DNA of 64,000 nucleotides, taken from NCBI RefSeq assembly GCF_902167145.1, contig NC_050098.1, positions 81,446,207-81,510,206 on the forward strand, read 5' to 3'. Positions within the stretch are counted from its first letter, which is position 1, and every line of letters begins with the position of its first letter. Below, piece by piece: positions 34,197 through 45,401 of this stretch. The stretch comes from Zea mays. Lineage: Eukaryota; Streptophyta; Magnoliopsida; Poales; Poaceae. The notes under the pieces were generated by a model. That model searched no databases and was not told the origin of the DNA. It saw only the letters and a program-made list of their open reading frames with translations. Position numbers and translations under genes: made by a program.

Positions 34197-37100
34197 TTAC
34201 ATACCAGCTTCCTTAGGTAGGCAATCGGGGAAGTTGGATCTTAAGAATTCCTCGGTTTCCCAAGTAGCTTCCTTCTCTGAGTGATTACTCCATTGGACCT
34301 TGAACATCTTGATTGACTTAGCCCGAGTTGATCTTTCCTTGCAATCCAGAATCTTGGAGGGGTACTCTTGGTACGAGAGATCTGGCTCTATCTCCAATTC
34401 TGGCTCTGCTATGATCTCAGTCGGCAACCGAACACACTTCTTCAGCTAAGATACATGGAATACACTGTGAATGGCAGACATCTTTGAAGGTAACTTCAAC
34501 TTGTATGTCACGGGTCCACATGCTTCTATGATCTCATAAGGTCCAATGTAACGAGGGGCTAGCTTGCCTTTGATCCCAAACCTCTGCACTCCCTTGGTGG
34601 GTGATACCTTGAGGTATACAAAACTTCCCACCTCGAACTGGAGAGGTTTCCTTCTTCTATCATGATAGCTCTTCTGCCTGGCCTGAGCAGCTTCTAGATT
34701 CTTCCTGATTAGCTTGACCTTCCTTTCGGCTTCAGTCACTAAGTCAGGTCCAAAAACTTCTCTTTCACCAGGCTGAGACCAATTGAGTGGTGTCCTGCAC
34801 CTTCTTCCATAGAGAGCTTCGAAAGGTGCCATCTTTAGGCTGGATTGATAACTATTGTTATAAGCAAACTCTGCCAAGGAGAGGTGCTTATCCCAGTTCT
34901 TGCCACAATCGATCGCACAAGCTCTCAGCATATCCTCCAGAATCTGGTTTACCCTTTCCGTCTGACCATCAGTCTGTGGGTGGTAAGCTGAACTCCTGAT
35001 TAGCTTGGTTCCCAAAGACTCTTGCAATTGTTCCCAAAATCTGGCAACAAATTGGGCTCCTCGGTCAGAAACGATGGTCCGAGGTAATCCATGCAAACAC
35101 ACGATTCGGTCAATATACAATTCTGCATACTTCTGAGCCTTATCAGTGGTGTGCACAGGAAGAAAATGTGCCACTTTCGTCAATCGGTCCACAATAACCC
35201 AAATTGAATCATGATGACGAGAGGTGTTGGGTAGACCCACAATGAAATCCATGCTGATGTCGTCCCACTTCCACGAAGGTACGGACAGTGGTTGCAAAGC
35301 TCCAGCGGACTTCAAGTGGCTTGCCTTTATCCTCTGACAGGTGTCACACTCTGATACATACTGGGCTATCTCCCTCTTCATTCTGGTCCACCAGTACAAA
35401 AGCTTCAAATCATGGTACATTTTGGTGCTTCCCGGATGCATAGAGAATTTGGAGAGATGAGCCTCATCCAAAATTTTCTTCTTGAGATCCTAGTCCTTAG
35501 GAATTACCAATCTGTTTTTGAACCATAACACACCTTTCTCATCCTGGCGGAAACAATTATACTTCTCAACCTTCTGATGGAGATTCTTCTTGATAATCTG
35601 CACTCCCTTGTCACTGAGCTGGGCCATGACAATCTGGTCTTGCAAAGCTGGCTCAACAGCAATTTGAGACAAAGAACCAGAAGGAATCACTTCAATTTGC
35701 ATATTGCTCAACTCATCACACAAGGTGTTAACACGAGAATCCATCAGAATACAGTTGCACTGCAACTTCCGACTCAAGGCATCTGCTACCACATTAGCTT
35801 TCCCTGGGTGATAATGTACCTCCAGGTCATAATCCTTGATCAGCTCTAGCCATCTTCTCTGCCTCATGTTGAGATCAGCCTGAGTAAAAATGTACTTAAG
35901 GCTCTTATGATCAGTGAAGATGTTGCAGTGAGTTCCCATTAGATAGTGCCTCCACATCTTCAATGCATGAACCACTGCTGCTAACTCAAGGTCATGAGTA
36001 GGATAATTTTGCTCATGAGGCCTGAGTGCTCTTGAGGCATAAGCAATGACTCGGTTGTCTTGCATCAAGACACAACCTAGCCCGGTGCCAGAGGCATCAC
36101 AATATACATCAAAAGGCTTGCTGCTGTCGGGTTGCGCCAATACTGGTGCTGTGGTCAGATGCTGCCTTAATGCATGGAAGGCATCTTCGCACTTCTGACT
36201 CCACACAAACTTGACTTCTTTCTTCAGCAACTCAGTAATAGGCTTCGCAATTCGAGAGAATCCCGGAATAAATCTTCGGTAATAACCAGCCAATCCCAGA
36301 AAACTCCGAATCTGGCGAACAGTCGTTGGTGGCCTCCAGTTCATCACTTCTTGCACTTTATCAGGATCAACAGCTATTCCATCCTGAGAGATAGTGTGAC
36401 CCAAGAATTTGATTTCCTTTAGCCAAAAATCACACTTGGATAACTTGGCATAAAGGTGGTGCTCTCGCAGACGTTGAAGCACTACATGCAAATGCCCGGC
36501 ATGTTCTTCTTCGTTCTTTGAGTACACCAGAATATCATCGATGAAAACCACCACGAACTTGTCCAATTCCGGCATGAAAACAGAATTCATCAGATACATG
36601 AAATATGCTGGTGCATTTGTCAGCCCGAATGACATCACCAAGAATTCATATGACCCATATCTGGTTGAGAATGCCGTCTTCGGAATATCACTTGCTCGTA
36701 TTTTGATCTGATGGTAGCCAGAGCGAAGGTCTATCTTGGAAAACACCTTGGCCCCGACCAACTGGTCAAAGAGAACATCAATACGAGGCAAAGGATACTT
36801 GTTCTTGATAGTTACCGCGTTAAGAGGGCGGTAATCTATACACAGCCTCAAGCTTTCATCCTTCTTCTTCACAAACAGTGCTGGACATCCCCAAGGCGAA
36901 GTGCTTGGGCGAATAAAACCCTTATCCAGCAACTCTTGCAACTGCTTCTTCAACTCTGCCAACTCAGCGGGTGGCATTTGGTAGGGCCTCTTGGAAATTG
37001 GGGCCGTTCCCGGTTGCAACTCGATGGCGAATTCAATATCCCGGTCCGGTGGCATTCCTGGCAATTCATCAGGAAAGACATCTGCATACTCACAGACCAC

Positions 37101-38627
37101 TGGGATCTTCTTCAGGGGTAACTTCGTCATAGAGAAAGCACATGACTGAGAAGAACCCTGACTAGGCAGAATTAAAGTGAAATTCCCGCAGAAGGGAGAA
37201 TTAACTTCCACGGTACGACTGGCTACATCAAGCACAACTTGGTGCAAGGTCATCCAATTTGCTCCTAGAATAATGTCCACATTTTCCAATCCCAATACAA
37301 GAAGAGTGGTTTTGATAATGTGGCTTCCCAGTTGAATAGGCACGCTTTGGTTTAATTGATTAGTTGCAATTTTACCCCCAGGTGTGACTATCATGAATGA
37401 CCCTTTTGAGTGAGAGAATGGCAGTTTGCAATTAGCACTGAACCTTTGGCTAATGAAACTATGAGATGCACCAGAATCAAACAGAATTAAAGCAGGTTGA
37501 TTATAAACTGAAAAGGTACCGGTCATGATAGGAGCTCCTTCTGGCACTTCCTCTAGAGCAGTGAAGTTGAGCTTCCCTTGCCTGACTTGCACCTTCTGCT
37601 TTCTTCCCTTGTCTTGATTTGGTGCTGGCATCTGCCTCTGCTGGTTCCTGGGACAATTCTTGGCATAGTGGCCCACGTTGCCACAAGTGAAACACTTGTT
37701 CCCATTGCCCTGGCGGAACTGCTGCTGCTGCGGAGGCTGATTGTTTCTTGGGGCGGGAGCTGGATAGCGGTTGGGTGCCGGCTGCTGCTGCTGCTGAGGT
37801 GGCCTGATCACCCATCTGCCTGCCTGCTGCTGAAAACCCCTGCTCTGGTTGTGAGAAACAATCTGGAACCTCTGAGCCTGAGCGGATGGTGCTGCCATTG
37901 GTGCCTTCCTCTTCTTTTCTGCCCGGTGAGCAACAATGCAATCCTCCTGAGAGATGGCCATGTTGACCAACTCATTAAAGCTATCAGCCCGGACAGTGTT
38001 GAGTCGTTCCCGCAGCTTGGTATTGAGACCCCTGCGGAAGCGATCCCTCTTCTTTTCATCAGAATCAGCATGATACCCTGCATACTGGCATAAATCGTTG
38101 AAGGCTTGCGCATACTGCAGTACCGTGCGGGTTCCTTGATTGAGGGCCAGGAATTCGTTCAACTTCCGATCAAGAATGCCAGCTGGAATGTGGTGTCCTC
38201 TGAAGGCAGTCTTGAATTCCTCCCAAGATACATCACGATCAGCGGGGAGCATAGCACGGAAGTGGTCCCACCAAGTCCGAGCAGGGCCGCGAAGCTGCTG
38301 TGCGGCGAAGCGAGCCTTGGCCTCATCAGGGCAGTCTCCCGTGAGGAGGGGAAACTTGGACTCAACGACGCGGAGCCACACGTCGGCGTCCAAAGGATCC
38401 TCTGCCTTGGTGAACAAGGGCGGCTGCGTGCTCAGAAACTCCTGGTATGTTGCCATAGCCGGAGGTCGCTGATGCTGGCCTCCACCATGATGCTGTTGGT
38501 GGGGCTGGCGCTGCAAGAGCTGTCGCAGAATTTCATTCTGCTAGGCCATCAGCTCCTGCACCGTGGGAGCTGGAGGAGGTGGTGGGGGAGCTTGCTCATT
38601 TTGCCCGCGACGCTGCCTCGCTGCCAT
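34197..38627 (-). pseudogene. pol: F gag-pol polyprotein, one frame with three TAG codons
   Basis: The ATG at 38627 is chosen because the next codons match the gag start of B (R-G-Q-N-E, then Q-E-L-M-A). A single frame of 1477 codons follows, stopped only by TAG at 38541-38543 (B has CAG), 35490-35492 and 34446-34448. Order: capsid ([12 protein letters not shown]), Gln/Pro-rich linker, knuckle [14 protein letters not shown], protease [10 protein letters not shown] with F-I-D-D, RNase H D-A-S-G-T, integrase H-L-S-K-F-S-M-H ... C-D-T-C-Q-R, D-R-G-A-Q-F, Y-H-P-Q-T-D-G, and chromodomain W-S-N-H-S-E-K-E-A-T-W-E. Gag and pol are fused without frameshift. The three stops make it non-autonomous unless read through. 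Confidence 0.92.
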
Positions 38628-38885
38628 CTGAAAACAGAGATTGTCGCCATTGTTATCCCAATTCACATTTCCGAACGACAAGATATCATCTCATATGGAA
38701 GGAAAATGCCATAATCATAATATTAGGTTCGAAATGAAGATAACATGGTGACAAAGATCCCACAGATATCAATAGTTTACAGGGTTACATTAATCAGGGG
38801 AAAGTACCCACAAGCCTAGTCCAAAATGTGATACTACTAAGCTCGCATAGGCTTCTATCCGCCTAAAAAATGTCAAAGCGACTGC

Positions 38886-39761
38886 TTAACCCTGAGCGGT
38901 GGAAGCGACACTGGATACGGGTGAAGGAGGCATCGCGGAGGTAGTCCCATTGGCACCAGGGGCTGGTCCTAGCTCCTCGGGAGCCTCTTCTCCCTCACTT
39001 CCTGCTTCATTGGCCTCCATCTCCAGGTGGTGCATGTCCAAGTGATCATTTGCTTCCTCGAGTTCCCTCTGCACGTCGTGAAGCTGGTTCTCCAAGACAT
39101 CAATAGTGTTATCTCGGATCTCCACTTGCTGCTCCAGGGTGGTAATACGCTGGTTCAGCCTCTCCACCTGCAGATCCTTCTCCACCAACTCTGTGGATAG
39201 GTCGACCACAAAATCTTCCCGACTATCGAGAGTGAGCTTGGCAGCTTGAGCGGTGTTAGCAAGAAGTGTCATAGCATCGCTCTGAAGGGCCTGAAGGCGG
39301 TACAGCGCACTCATGCACTGAACAGTGACCCTCCCAACCAAGTCAGGATACATTGCCCACACATCCTTCACATGGCTCACGCGGTTACACCACATGGGAT
39401 CATCCTTCTTCTCAGCAGGGAAGAGTCCCAAGGGGTGCATCACCATCTCCAGGGGATGGTAGCCACAGAAAGTCGTCAGGGTCTTCATGGCTGCTGCCTC
39501 AACGGTGTCATCCGTCCTGAGTCCAATCGTCTCAGAGTCAAGAGAACGCCAACCCGGTTGAAGGGGATGAGCCTCCAAAGTTAGCCAGACCCGACAACGA
39601 GGTACCCGATGCTCCTCATACAACTGCACTGTGTACAAAGGAGGCGTAGGGTAACCTGCGGAGTTAAGCACTTCCCACAAGATGGAAGGAAAACCATCGC
39701 GAGAGAGGAAGTCAGAACTGAAACGAGAGTCTCCTCCACTGGCGGGGGTGGGTGAATTCAT
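38886..39761 (-). CDS. F orf0: leader ORF between primer site and gag (291 codons, intact)
   Basis: An uninterrupted frame lies 360 nt after the primer site and 258 nt before gag. Residues 1-160 look globular: I-L-W-E-V-L, E-E-H-R-V-P-R-C-R-V, L-T-T-F-C-G-Y-H-P-L-E, L-F-P-A-E-K-K-D-D-P-M-W. Residues ~175-245 are heptad-rich and likely a coiled coil (V-E-K-D-L-Q-V-E-R-L, I-D-V-L-E-N-Q-L). The tail is acidic then Ser/Pro-rich. B has a clear homologue at the same place (48810-49694). Rice RIRE3 and RIRE8 are known to carry an 'orf0' of unknown function upstream of gag; I infer this is the same class. There is no catalytic motif. A dimerising or RNA-binding accessory role is only a guess. Confidence 0.85.
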   Translation of the reverse strand: MNSPTPASGGDSRFSSDFLSRDGFPSILWEVLNSAGYPTPPLYTVQLYEEHRVPRCRVWLTLEAHPLQPGWRSLDSETIGLRTDDTVEAAAMKTLTTFCGYHPLEMVMHPLGLFPAEKKDDPMWCNRVSHVKDVWAMYPDLVGRVTVQCMSALYRLQALQSDAMTLLANTAQAAKLTLDSREDFVVDLSTELVEKDLQVERLNQRITTLEQQVEIRDNTIDVLENQLHDVQRELEEANDHLDMHHLEMEANEAGSEGEEAPEELGPAPGANGTTSAMPPSPVSSVASTAQG

Positions 39762-40121
39762 CTGCGGAAGGGAATCAAGGATAAATATTATGGTGGAAGG
39801 AAAAAGAAAAAGAGAGCCGGATGGTTCGAAGAAAAGGGGTTAGCTCAAATTTTAATTCCTCCTTGTGTTTTATAATGCATGCATGCTGAAAGAAACGTTG
39901 CCTCTCAAAAGGAAATTAGGGTGCCTTTTTAGGGCATCCTAAAATATAAGTATTGGCCCACAGGGCCTAATTAGTTAGCCACCTATTTCTCCCTCTATGC
40001 CTAAGGCCTTTCGTCCTAGGACTAGTGGTCTAGTCCTGACGATCCGTAGTAGCTTCTAGGCAAGTTTTAGATTTTGAAAATTGGTATTCATGGTTTATTG
40101 CCCTTCTCTGTGGTGGAATTT
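39762..40121 (-). other. F untranslated leader between primer site and orf0
   Basis: 360 bp of AT-rich sequence (39780-40120) without conserved frame. It presumably carries packaging and dimerisation signals, none recognisable by eye. Confidence 0.5.
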
Positions 40122-40133
40122 GCTCCGATACCA
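40122..40133 (-). promoter_or_regulatory. primer binding site of F (initiator Met tRNA)
   Basis: Minus strand TGGTATCGGAGC, two bases after the LTR end. One mismatch from the canonical TGGTATCAGAGC. Confidence 0.85.
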
Positions 40134-40135
40134 GC

Positions 40136-43100
40136 TGTGGCAGAACCGCCCGAATTATTCCAGCTTAAGTGCCTAAGTCACGCCTCAGGGGCCGTAACAC
40201 ACTTGAATCGGAATAACCCGTCAGTCCCTCAGATCTAGTCTGATGAAGCCACTTAACCAGGATCAAATCCCACAATCTCACTCGAAGGTGAGTCACAGAA
40301 GAAATACAATAAAACAGGAAACCTCAAATTAAGTACCGAGTTATTACATAAATCGGAGTTTTTGAGTAGCGAATAAAGTTCATAAATTAAAGTGCAGCGG
40401 ATAATCGATATCGTCGGTAATGAGGAAATGGGCAAGGCCTAGCCCACTACTCCTCATGCTCCTCTCCTGCCGGAGTAACATCCCACTCGACCGTCCAACC
40501 CGGTGGCAGGGTGGTAGGCCAAGTCACACCATCAACCAATTCCTGCATGGTACCTGCAAAAATTGTGCCACAAGCAAGGCTGAGTATACTAATACTCAGC
40601 TATACTTAACCGGTGTGAGGAGTCTACTCCTCTACCTCTAGACTATGCAGCTGTTTGGCTGAGGGGTTTGGTTTGCCAAAAGCACTAGCTGTTTCTAAAA
40701 TCAATTTTTAGCTTTTTAAGTTCTACCATCATTAACTTAGCTAGATTTGCTCCTTCTAAGCATACATGGTAACAAGCAATTAGCTCAATCAACAAGTTAT
40801 CTCATGTAATCCACATTTCACTTCTTACTCGATGCAGTACAAGGAATCAAGCAGTCTCATTAGCTGCGAGAAGCAGACGATTCGAATCGAGTTTTAAACC
40901 TTGCAAGGTAAACCTAAACACACGGCATGTCAGGGTACTCCGACCCCACACATGACAACCGTCCCCATCGATTCCCCGTTCGCGTCCAGGCCTCACCGCC
41001 TTGGCATACAATGCTCCACTGACCCCGGCTGCCGCCGTGCAGTGACCGCACTTGTACCCACCATAGCTAGCATGGGAGACCCTGTCTCAGGTCGCATGAG
41101 GGATAAAGTCCGCGCCCGGCTTCACTCAGGTACTAGGTTTACCGGTTACCATTTTTCCCGGCATGTGCTTAGTACGTTCAAAAGCTTGACTCAGGTATCC
41201 ACACATTAATCCTTAATTCATTTTTCCCGTCTCCTGGACAAGGCATCCTCCCTGGATCCAAGTCCATAGACCAACATATATCCCATTATCAAGATGAATA
41301 CAATCAATTCCTGACCTCGCGCGAGTGCTAGAAAAAATCACTCGACTTCTACCGAGATCCTGATTAGCAAGCAGCTACTCGACCTAGCATACTAGTATTC
41401 ATCTCAAAAGGAATCCTAAGTTCATGCAACTAGAGGTTTCAAGCAACTCCTACACTTAAGTGCACATTACAGTCCTACAAGCATTAAGTGTAGTAAAGTA
41501 GCATATATTAACATGGTTATGCATAAAACCGGGGCTTGCCTTCAATTGCTGGGGCTGCGGGGAGATCCTCAATAGCAGCTTCTGAAGCCTGCTCCTGGTC
41601 CTCCTCTTGGACAGGTCCTTGCTCGGGGATGAGCACGTACTCTCCGTCGGCAAGATTACAATCTAATGAATGCAATGCGTAAGATATATGCATGATATGA
41701 TATGTGCTTTTAGAAATTACAACTTTAAAGGTGTATGATCTTTTGAGTTAAAACAAGTTAACTTTACTTATGTAAAACCTTTTAGTGGTATACTTGGTAA
41801 ATTGGGTTAGTCTTATTGGGATGAGGTTTATTCCTTCTTCTCTTTTCTTTTATTCTCTTTAATGTTTTGGAGTAGGTTTGAACTACAAGTTGCTTTTAGA
41901 AAATTCCACAAATTCTGCAAAAATTACAGTGGCTTGTTACTGGTGTATGATTCTCTGTCACAAAATTTGGGGTTCAGAAAGTCAATGGTTTTCTCTGGAC
42001 AAAATTACCAAATTTTAGGGCAGAAGGGGTACTTTGAACTACAACTATTATTTAATAGTGGGTAATTCTCAAAAACTTATTTTTGCTGGCTTTTAGGTGT
42101 TATAACATGACTTGATACAAATTTCTAGTCATTAATACCCTTTAATTATTTTCCTATGGTTTTCTCAAGTTTCTAGCCAAATGGGTGCTTTCTACTACCA
42201 CTATATTTGAAAAACATCAAACAACAGAGTTCTTATTTTTCTTAGTTGGTATTTTGTGCAAGAGCAATCATTCTGAAGTTTGGCTTCTTTTTGCTTAAGG
42301 GAAGGGGTGGTTTGCATTATTTGAGCTAAATGGCCTTTCTCACAAATTACTAGCAAAAGGCATAGGTTCACCTCTTTTTCATGGGTTTGTATTTTTCTCT
42401 GGTGGTTTATCTCATCATGGACTTAGCAAATTTTTCGTTGCCCATTATCACGTTATTTGGATTTGCTCATGATTTAGTGGGAAAATGCCTTATTATCATT
42501 CTGTATTTATTTTCCCTACTTAAAAAGTTAGGCTGGGGTGCTCTGTATTTTTGTAGTGGGGCTCTGGTGGTTATAAGTCCACTAGATTTTTATTAATCAT
42601 TTTGGTTATAGTTTTGTAACTCTAATAATTGATTTTCAGTCTATATGAGGCTAAACAAATCATCTTAATTTAAAACTGGTCCAAACTAAGGGTCTCTGTA
42701 TTTTTCCTAGGTTCTCTGTTGCATAAGTAAACTAGGAAAAATATTATTAATCACTGTTCATTAATTTCTAAGGCCTTTCTGATTTTCTCTAAGTTTTGGA
42801 CAAAATAGCTTTAAATGAAAAACTACATCATAATCTCTAATGCTGGGGCTCCTACTATTTTTAAACAGTGTCTAATTTAGGTATAAGCATCTGCAAATTT
42901 TCTTAAGCTCAGCACAAAAGAAAAACTAATTTTCCTTAATTAAACAAGGTTTAGGGGGTTTCTGTTTTTAATTTTAAACTCTAAAATTTAGAACAGAAAG
43001 CATATGGTTCACTATTTTTAAATGATAGGTCATAATATTCCAGAGCTAGCAAAATTTGTTTGACAGCTTTTCATTAAGATTTCATCAAGTTACGGATTTT

Positions 43101-44737
43101 CTAAGTTCTCTGGTCATTTTAAAAAGAATAGCAAAATTGATTAAATGGAAATCCACTTTGCACTGGGGTCCCTGGCGGTTTTCTAAGTTTTCCTCGCGAA
43201 TCAGTCCTTAGGTTACTATTCACATGAGTCGCTGACATTACGGAAAACCCCTCGGGTTCTACAGAACCTAACCCGAGGTCCTTCTTCTACCTCAAACAGT
43301 AGCCGCGGCGAAGAAAAGGGCGGAGGGGCATACCGGCGGCGAGACTGTTCCGGTGAAGTGGTCGAGGGTGAAGGGGAGGTCGCGGGGATCACAACGGTGT
43401 GCGGAACGCCGTCGGAGATGGCCGGAGTTGGTCGGTCCACGCGCGCAGGCGGGGATGCTCGTCGGCGGCGAGGAGACCGGCCTGGTCACGGCGAGATAGT
43501 TCAATCAAATAGGTCAGGGAGGTCCACGGGATGCCAGAGAAGACATGAGCGAAAGGAATCGGGCGGAGACTCACTGGATAGCTCGGTCCACGCGCGGCGG
43601 CGGAAGACCGAAGTCCGGTGAGGATGATCTCGGGCCTCCGGTGAAGTCCGGTCGGGTCCGAGGGCTTGGCAAGCTTCACGGGCTACTGGCGGAGCTAGGC
43701 GAAGCACTGGTTGGGCTGGAGGGTGGCTGGAGTGGGCTGGCCACGGCGGTCGAAGCTCTGGCGGCAATGGCGGGCGGAAATGAGCTCGCCGGAGCTAAGG
43801 AACGGTGGCTGGCCGGGGAGGGTGAGTGCGGGGCGAAGAGAGGTGCGCCCGGGGAGGCTTTATAGGCGCGGGCGGGCACGGCCGAGGGCGTGGGCGCGCG
43901 GCGGACTTGACCGGACGCCGGGGCGAGCGCGCGCGCGGGTTGGGCGAGCTCTGGCGTGCCGACCAGGGTCGAACACGTGTGCCCGTGCGTTCTGCCCAAG
44001 TTCTGGCGCGTGTGGTCGCTCATCCGAGCCTGCTCTCGCCTTGGTCAGTGCACAAAACCTCTTCTCCTCCCTACAAGCTACCATTCTTGTGTGGGGGTCA
44101 TAGGATTTTGCCTACTGGTTGCAGAGATATGGAGCCAGGAAATCTGGTCTGTCTCCCTGCCCAAACCCGAGGCAAATCCCAAGTTTTGTCGTGTCTAGGG
44201 CTCGCGTCCCAATGCCATCTTCTGGCACACGACAGAGGGGTTAGTTGGACACAATTTTGTCAATGGGGCCATTAGAATTCGAGTTAGGGATCAAGGTGAA
44301 CATCCCTGATCTTTGGCTCAAGGTCTGAATTTCAGAATTCTGAAATTCAGAATTCCCAATGAGTCCCAACAAAAGAGGCTTGATTTGGGGTTTTATTTGG
44401 ATTATTTTGGCTAAGCTTTCTCAATCTTTCTTGTTGCTTATCAAATATACTTTAACTTATATAATTGGCTCAACTCAAAATTTTAAACTTTTCATTCCCT
44501 TTTTCTTATTTTCTTGAATTTTGTTCATGGGGCTCACTTAGGGTTTTTAATTAGGGTTGAAAAATTTTATCTTTCAAGAGACTCAATTGTTTTGATCATG
44601 ACACTTTTAAGTATAAGCTTGGTGACTTCTTTATTACTTAAGTTATTTTGGTACTCATGCCTACTTTAGTTCACATAAAATAATGGTCCTTGGTTTGGCT
44701 TTTTTAAGAGAAACCCTAGGTGACACTGGGGTGTCAC
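40136..44737 (-). repeat. 5' LTR of element F
   Basis: It is nearly identical to 29345-33946 (about 30 differences by eye, mostly transitions). Its outer end reads ...ggggtgtcac followed by ttctttg. The last LTR base and the 5-bp duplication appear deleted. TATA box at 43858-43864. It contains the LTR two-exon ORF at 40447-41693. Confidence 0.95.
40447..41693 (-). CDS. candidate two-exon ORF inside the F 5' LTR
   Basis: It has the same structure as the 3' LTR copy: exon 1 41693-41540 (154 nt, GC donor), intron 986 nt, exon 2 40553-40447 (107 nt, TAG). Both exons stay open, with few substitutions between the copies. In the 5' LTR this frame lies in the RNA leader about 2.2 kb after the TATA box and upstream of orf0 and gag, so it would be the first conserved frame of the genomic transcript. 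Confidence 0.45.
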
Positions 44738-45349
44738 TTCTTTGTCGTTGATGTGCATGTACATTTCATGGGCATTGATCTTTCCCAAAATTTGTGTAGG
44801 TGTGGTAACTGAAAGATCCATTTGATGTAGCACAGTGACAATGTGTCCATATTTGTCTATTGGGAGGACACTGAGAATCTTCCTCACAACATCCGGTTGT
44901 GAGATTTGAGTAAGCCCCAATCCATTGACTTCCTCTACAAGAATATTAAGTCGTGAGTACATAGCGTTTGCATTTTCATTAGTAAGCATTTCAAACGAAT
45001 TTAACTTTCGCATGGCTATGTGATATCTTTCCTCACGTTCACTTCTAGTTCCTTCGTGTAGAGCACAAATGTCCATCCACAAATCATGAGCATTTTTATG
45101 ATTCTGTACTCTATTGAACACATCTTTGCAAAGGCCTCTAAAAAGGGTGTTTTTGGCCTTCGCATTCCATTTCTCATAATTGAACTCATCACCTATAAGA
45201 TTTGTGGGATCTCTAGGTTCGGGGAACCCTTGTGTGGCGGCTTTATAGACACCAATGTCTATAGCCTCTAAGTATGCTTCCATACGAATTTTCCAATAAG
45301 GAAAATCGTCACCATCAAAAACGGGAGGAGGTCCATCCCCACCGGACAT
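44738..45349 (-). CDS. gag: Sirevirus E gag, N-terminal part
   Basis: It starts at ATG 45349 (M-S-G-G-D-G-P-P-P-V-F), 38 nt after the primer site, the short leader usual for Sireviruses. It continues through F-P-Y-W-K-I-R-M-E-A-Y-L and D-L-W-M-D-I-C-A-L-H-E-G-T to H-E-M-Y-M-H-I-N-D-K-E, where element F interrupts. This is the UBN2-type gag domain of Ty1/copia elements. The remaining ~555 codons are at 27677-29344. Residues read past 44738 belong to the LTR of F. Confidence 0.92.
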
Positions 45350-45387
45350 CGTAACTCTAGCGGTTAAGCTAATCTATGAGCAACAAG

Positions 45388-45399
45388 GCTCTGATACCA
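45388..45399 (-). promoter_or_regulatory. primer binding site of E (initiator Met tRNA)
   Basis: Minus strand TGGTATCAGAGC, the exact complement of the plant initiator tRNA 3' end, two bases from the LTR. Confidence 0.93.
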
Positions 45400-45401
45400 A
45401 T

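Larger units (their letters stand above)
29345..44737 (-). mobile_element. element F, chromodomain Ty3/gypsy retrotransposon with orf0
   Basis: It has 3' LTR 29345-33946, polypurine tract, a gag-pol frame, orf0, primer site and 5' LTR 40136-44737. It is the innermost and apparently youngest element: I count about 30 differences over 4.6 kb between the LTRs. The left flank is gattc. The right copy of the duplication is missing, and the junction fits loss of six bases (final LTR a plus gattc). F lies in gag of E. Confidence 0.93.

Noticed and set aside
37501..38714. Antisense and alternate-frame ORFs over F gag (146, 171 and 202 codons)
   Set aside because: They mirror the Gln/Pro-rich gag coding sequence; no independent conservation with B.
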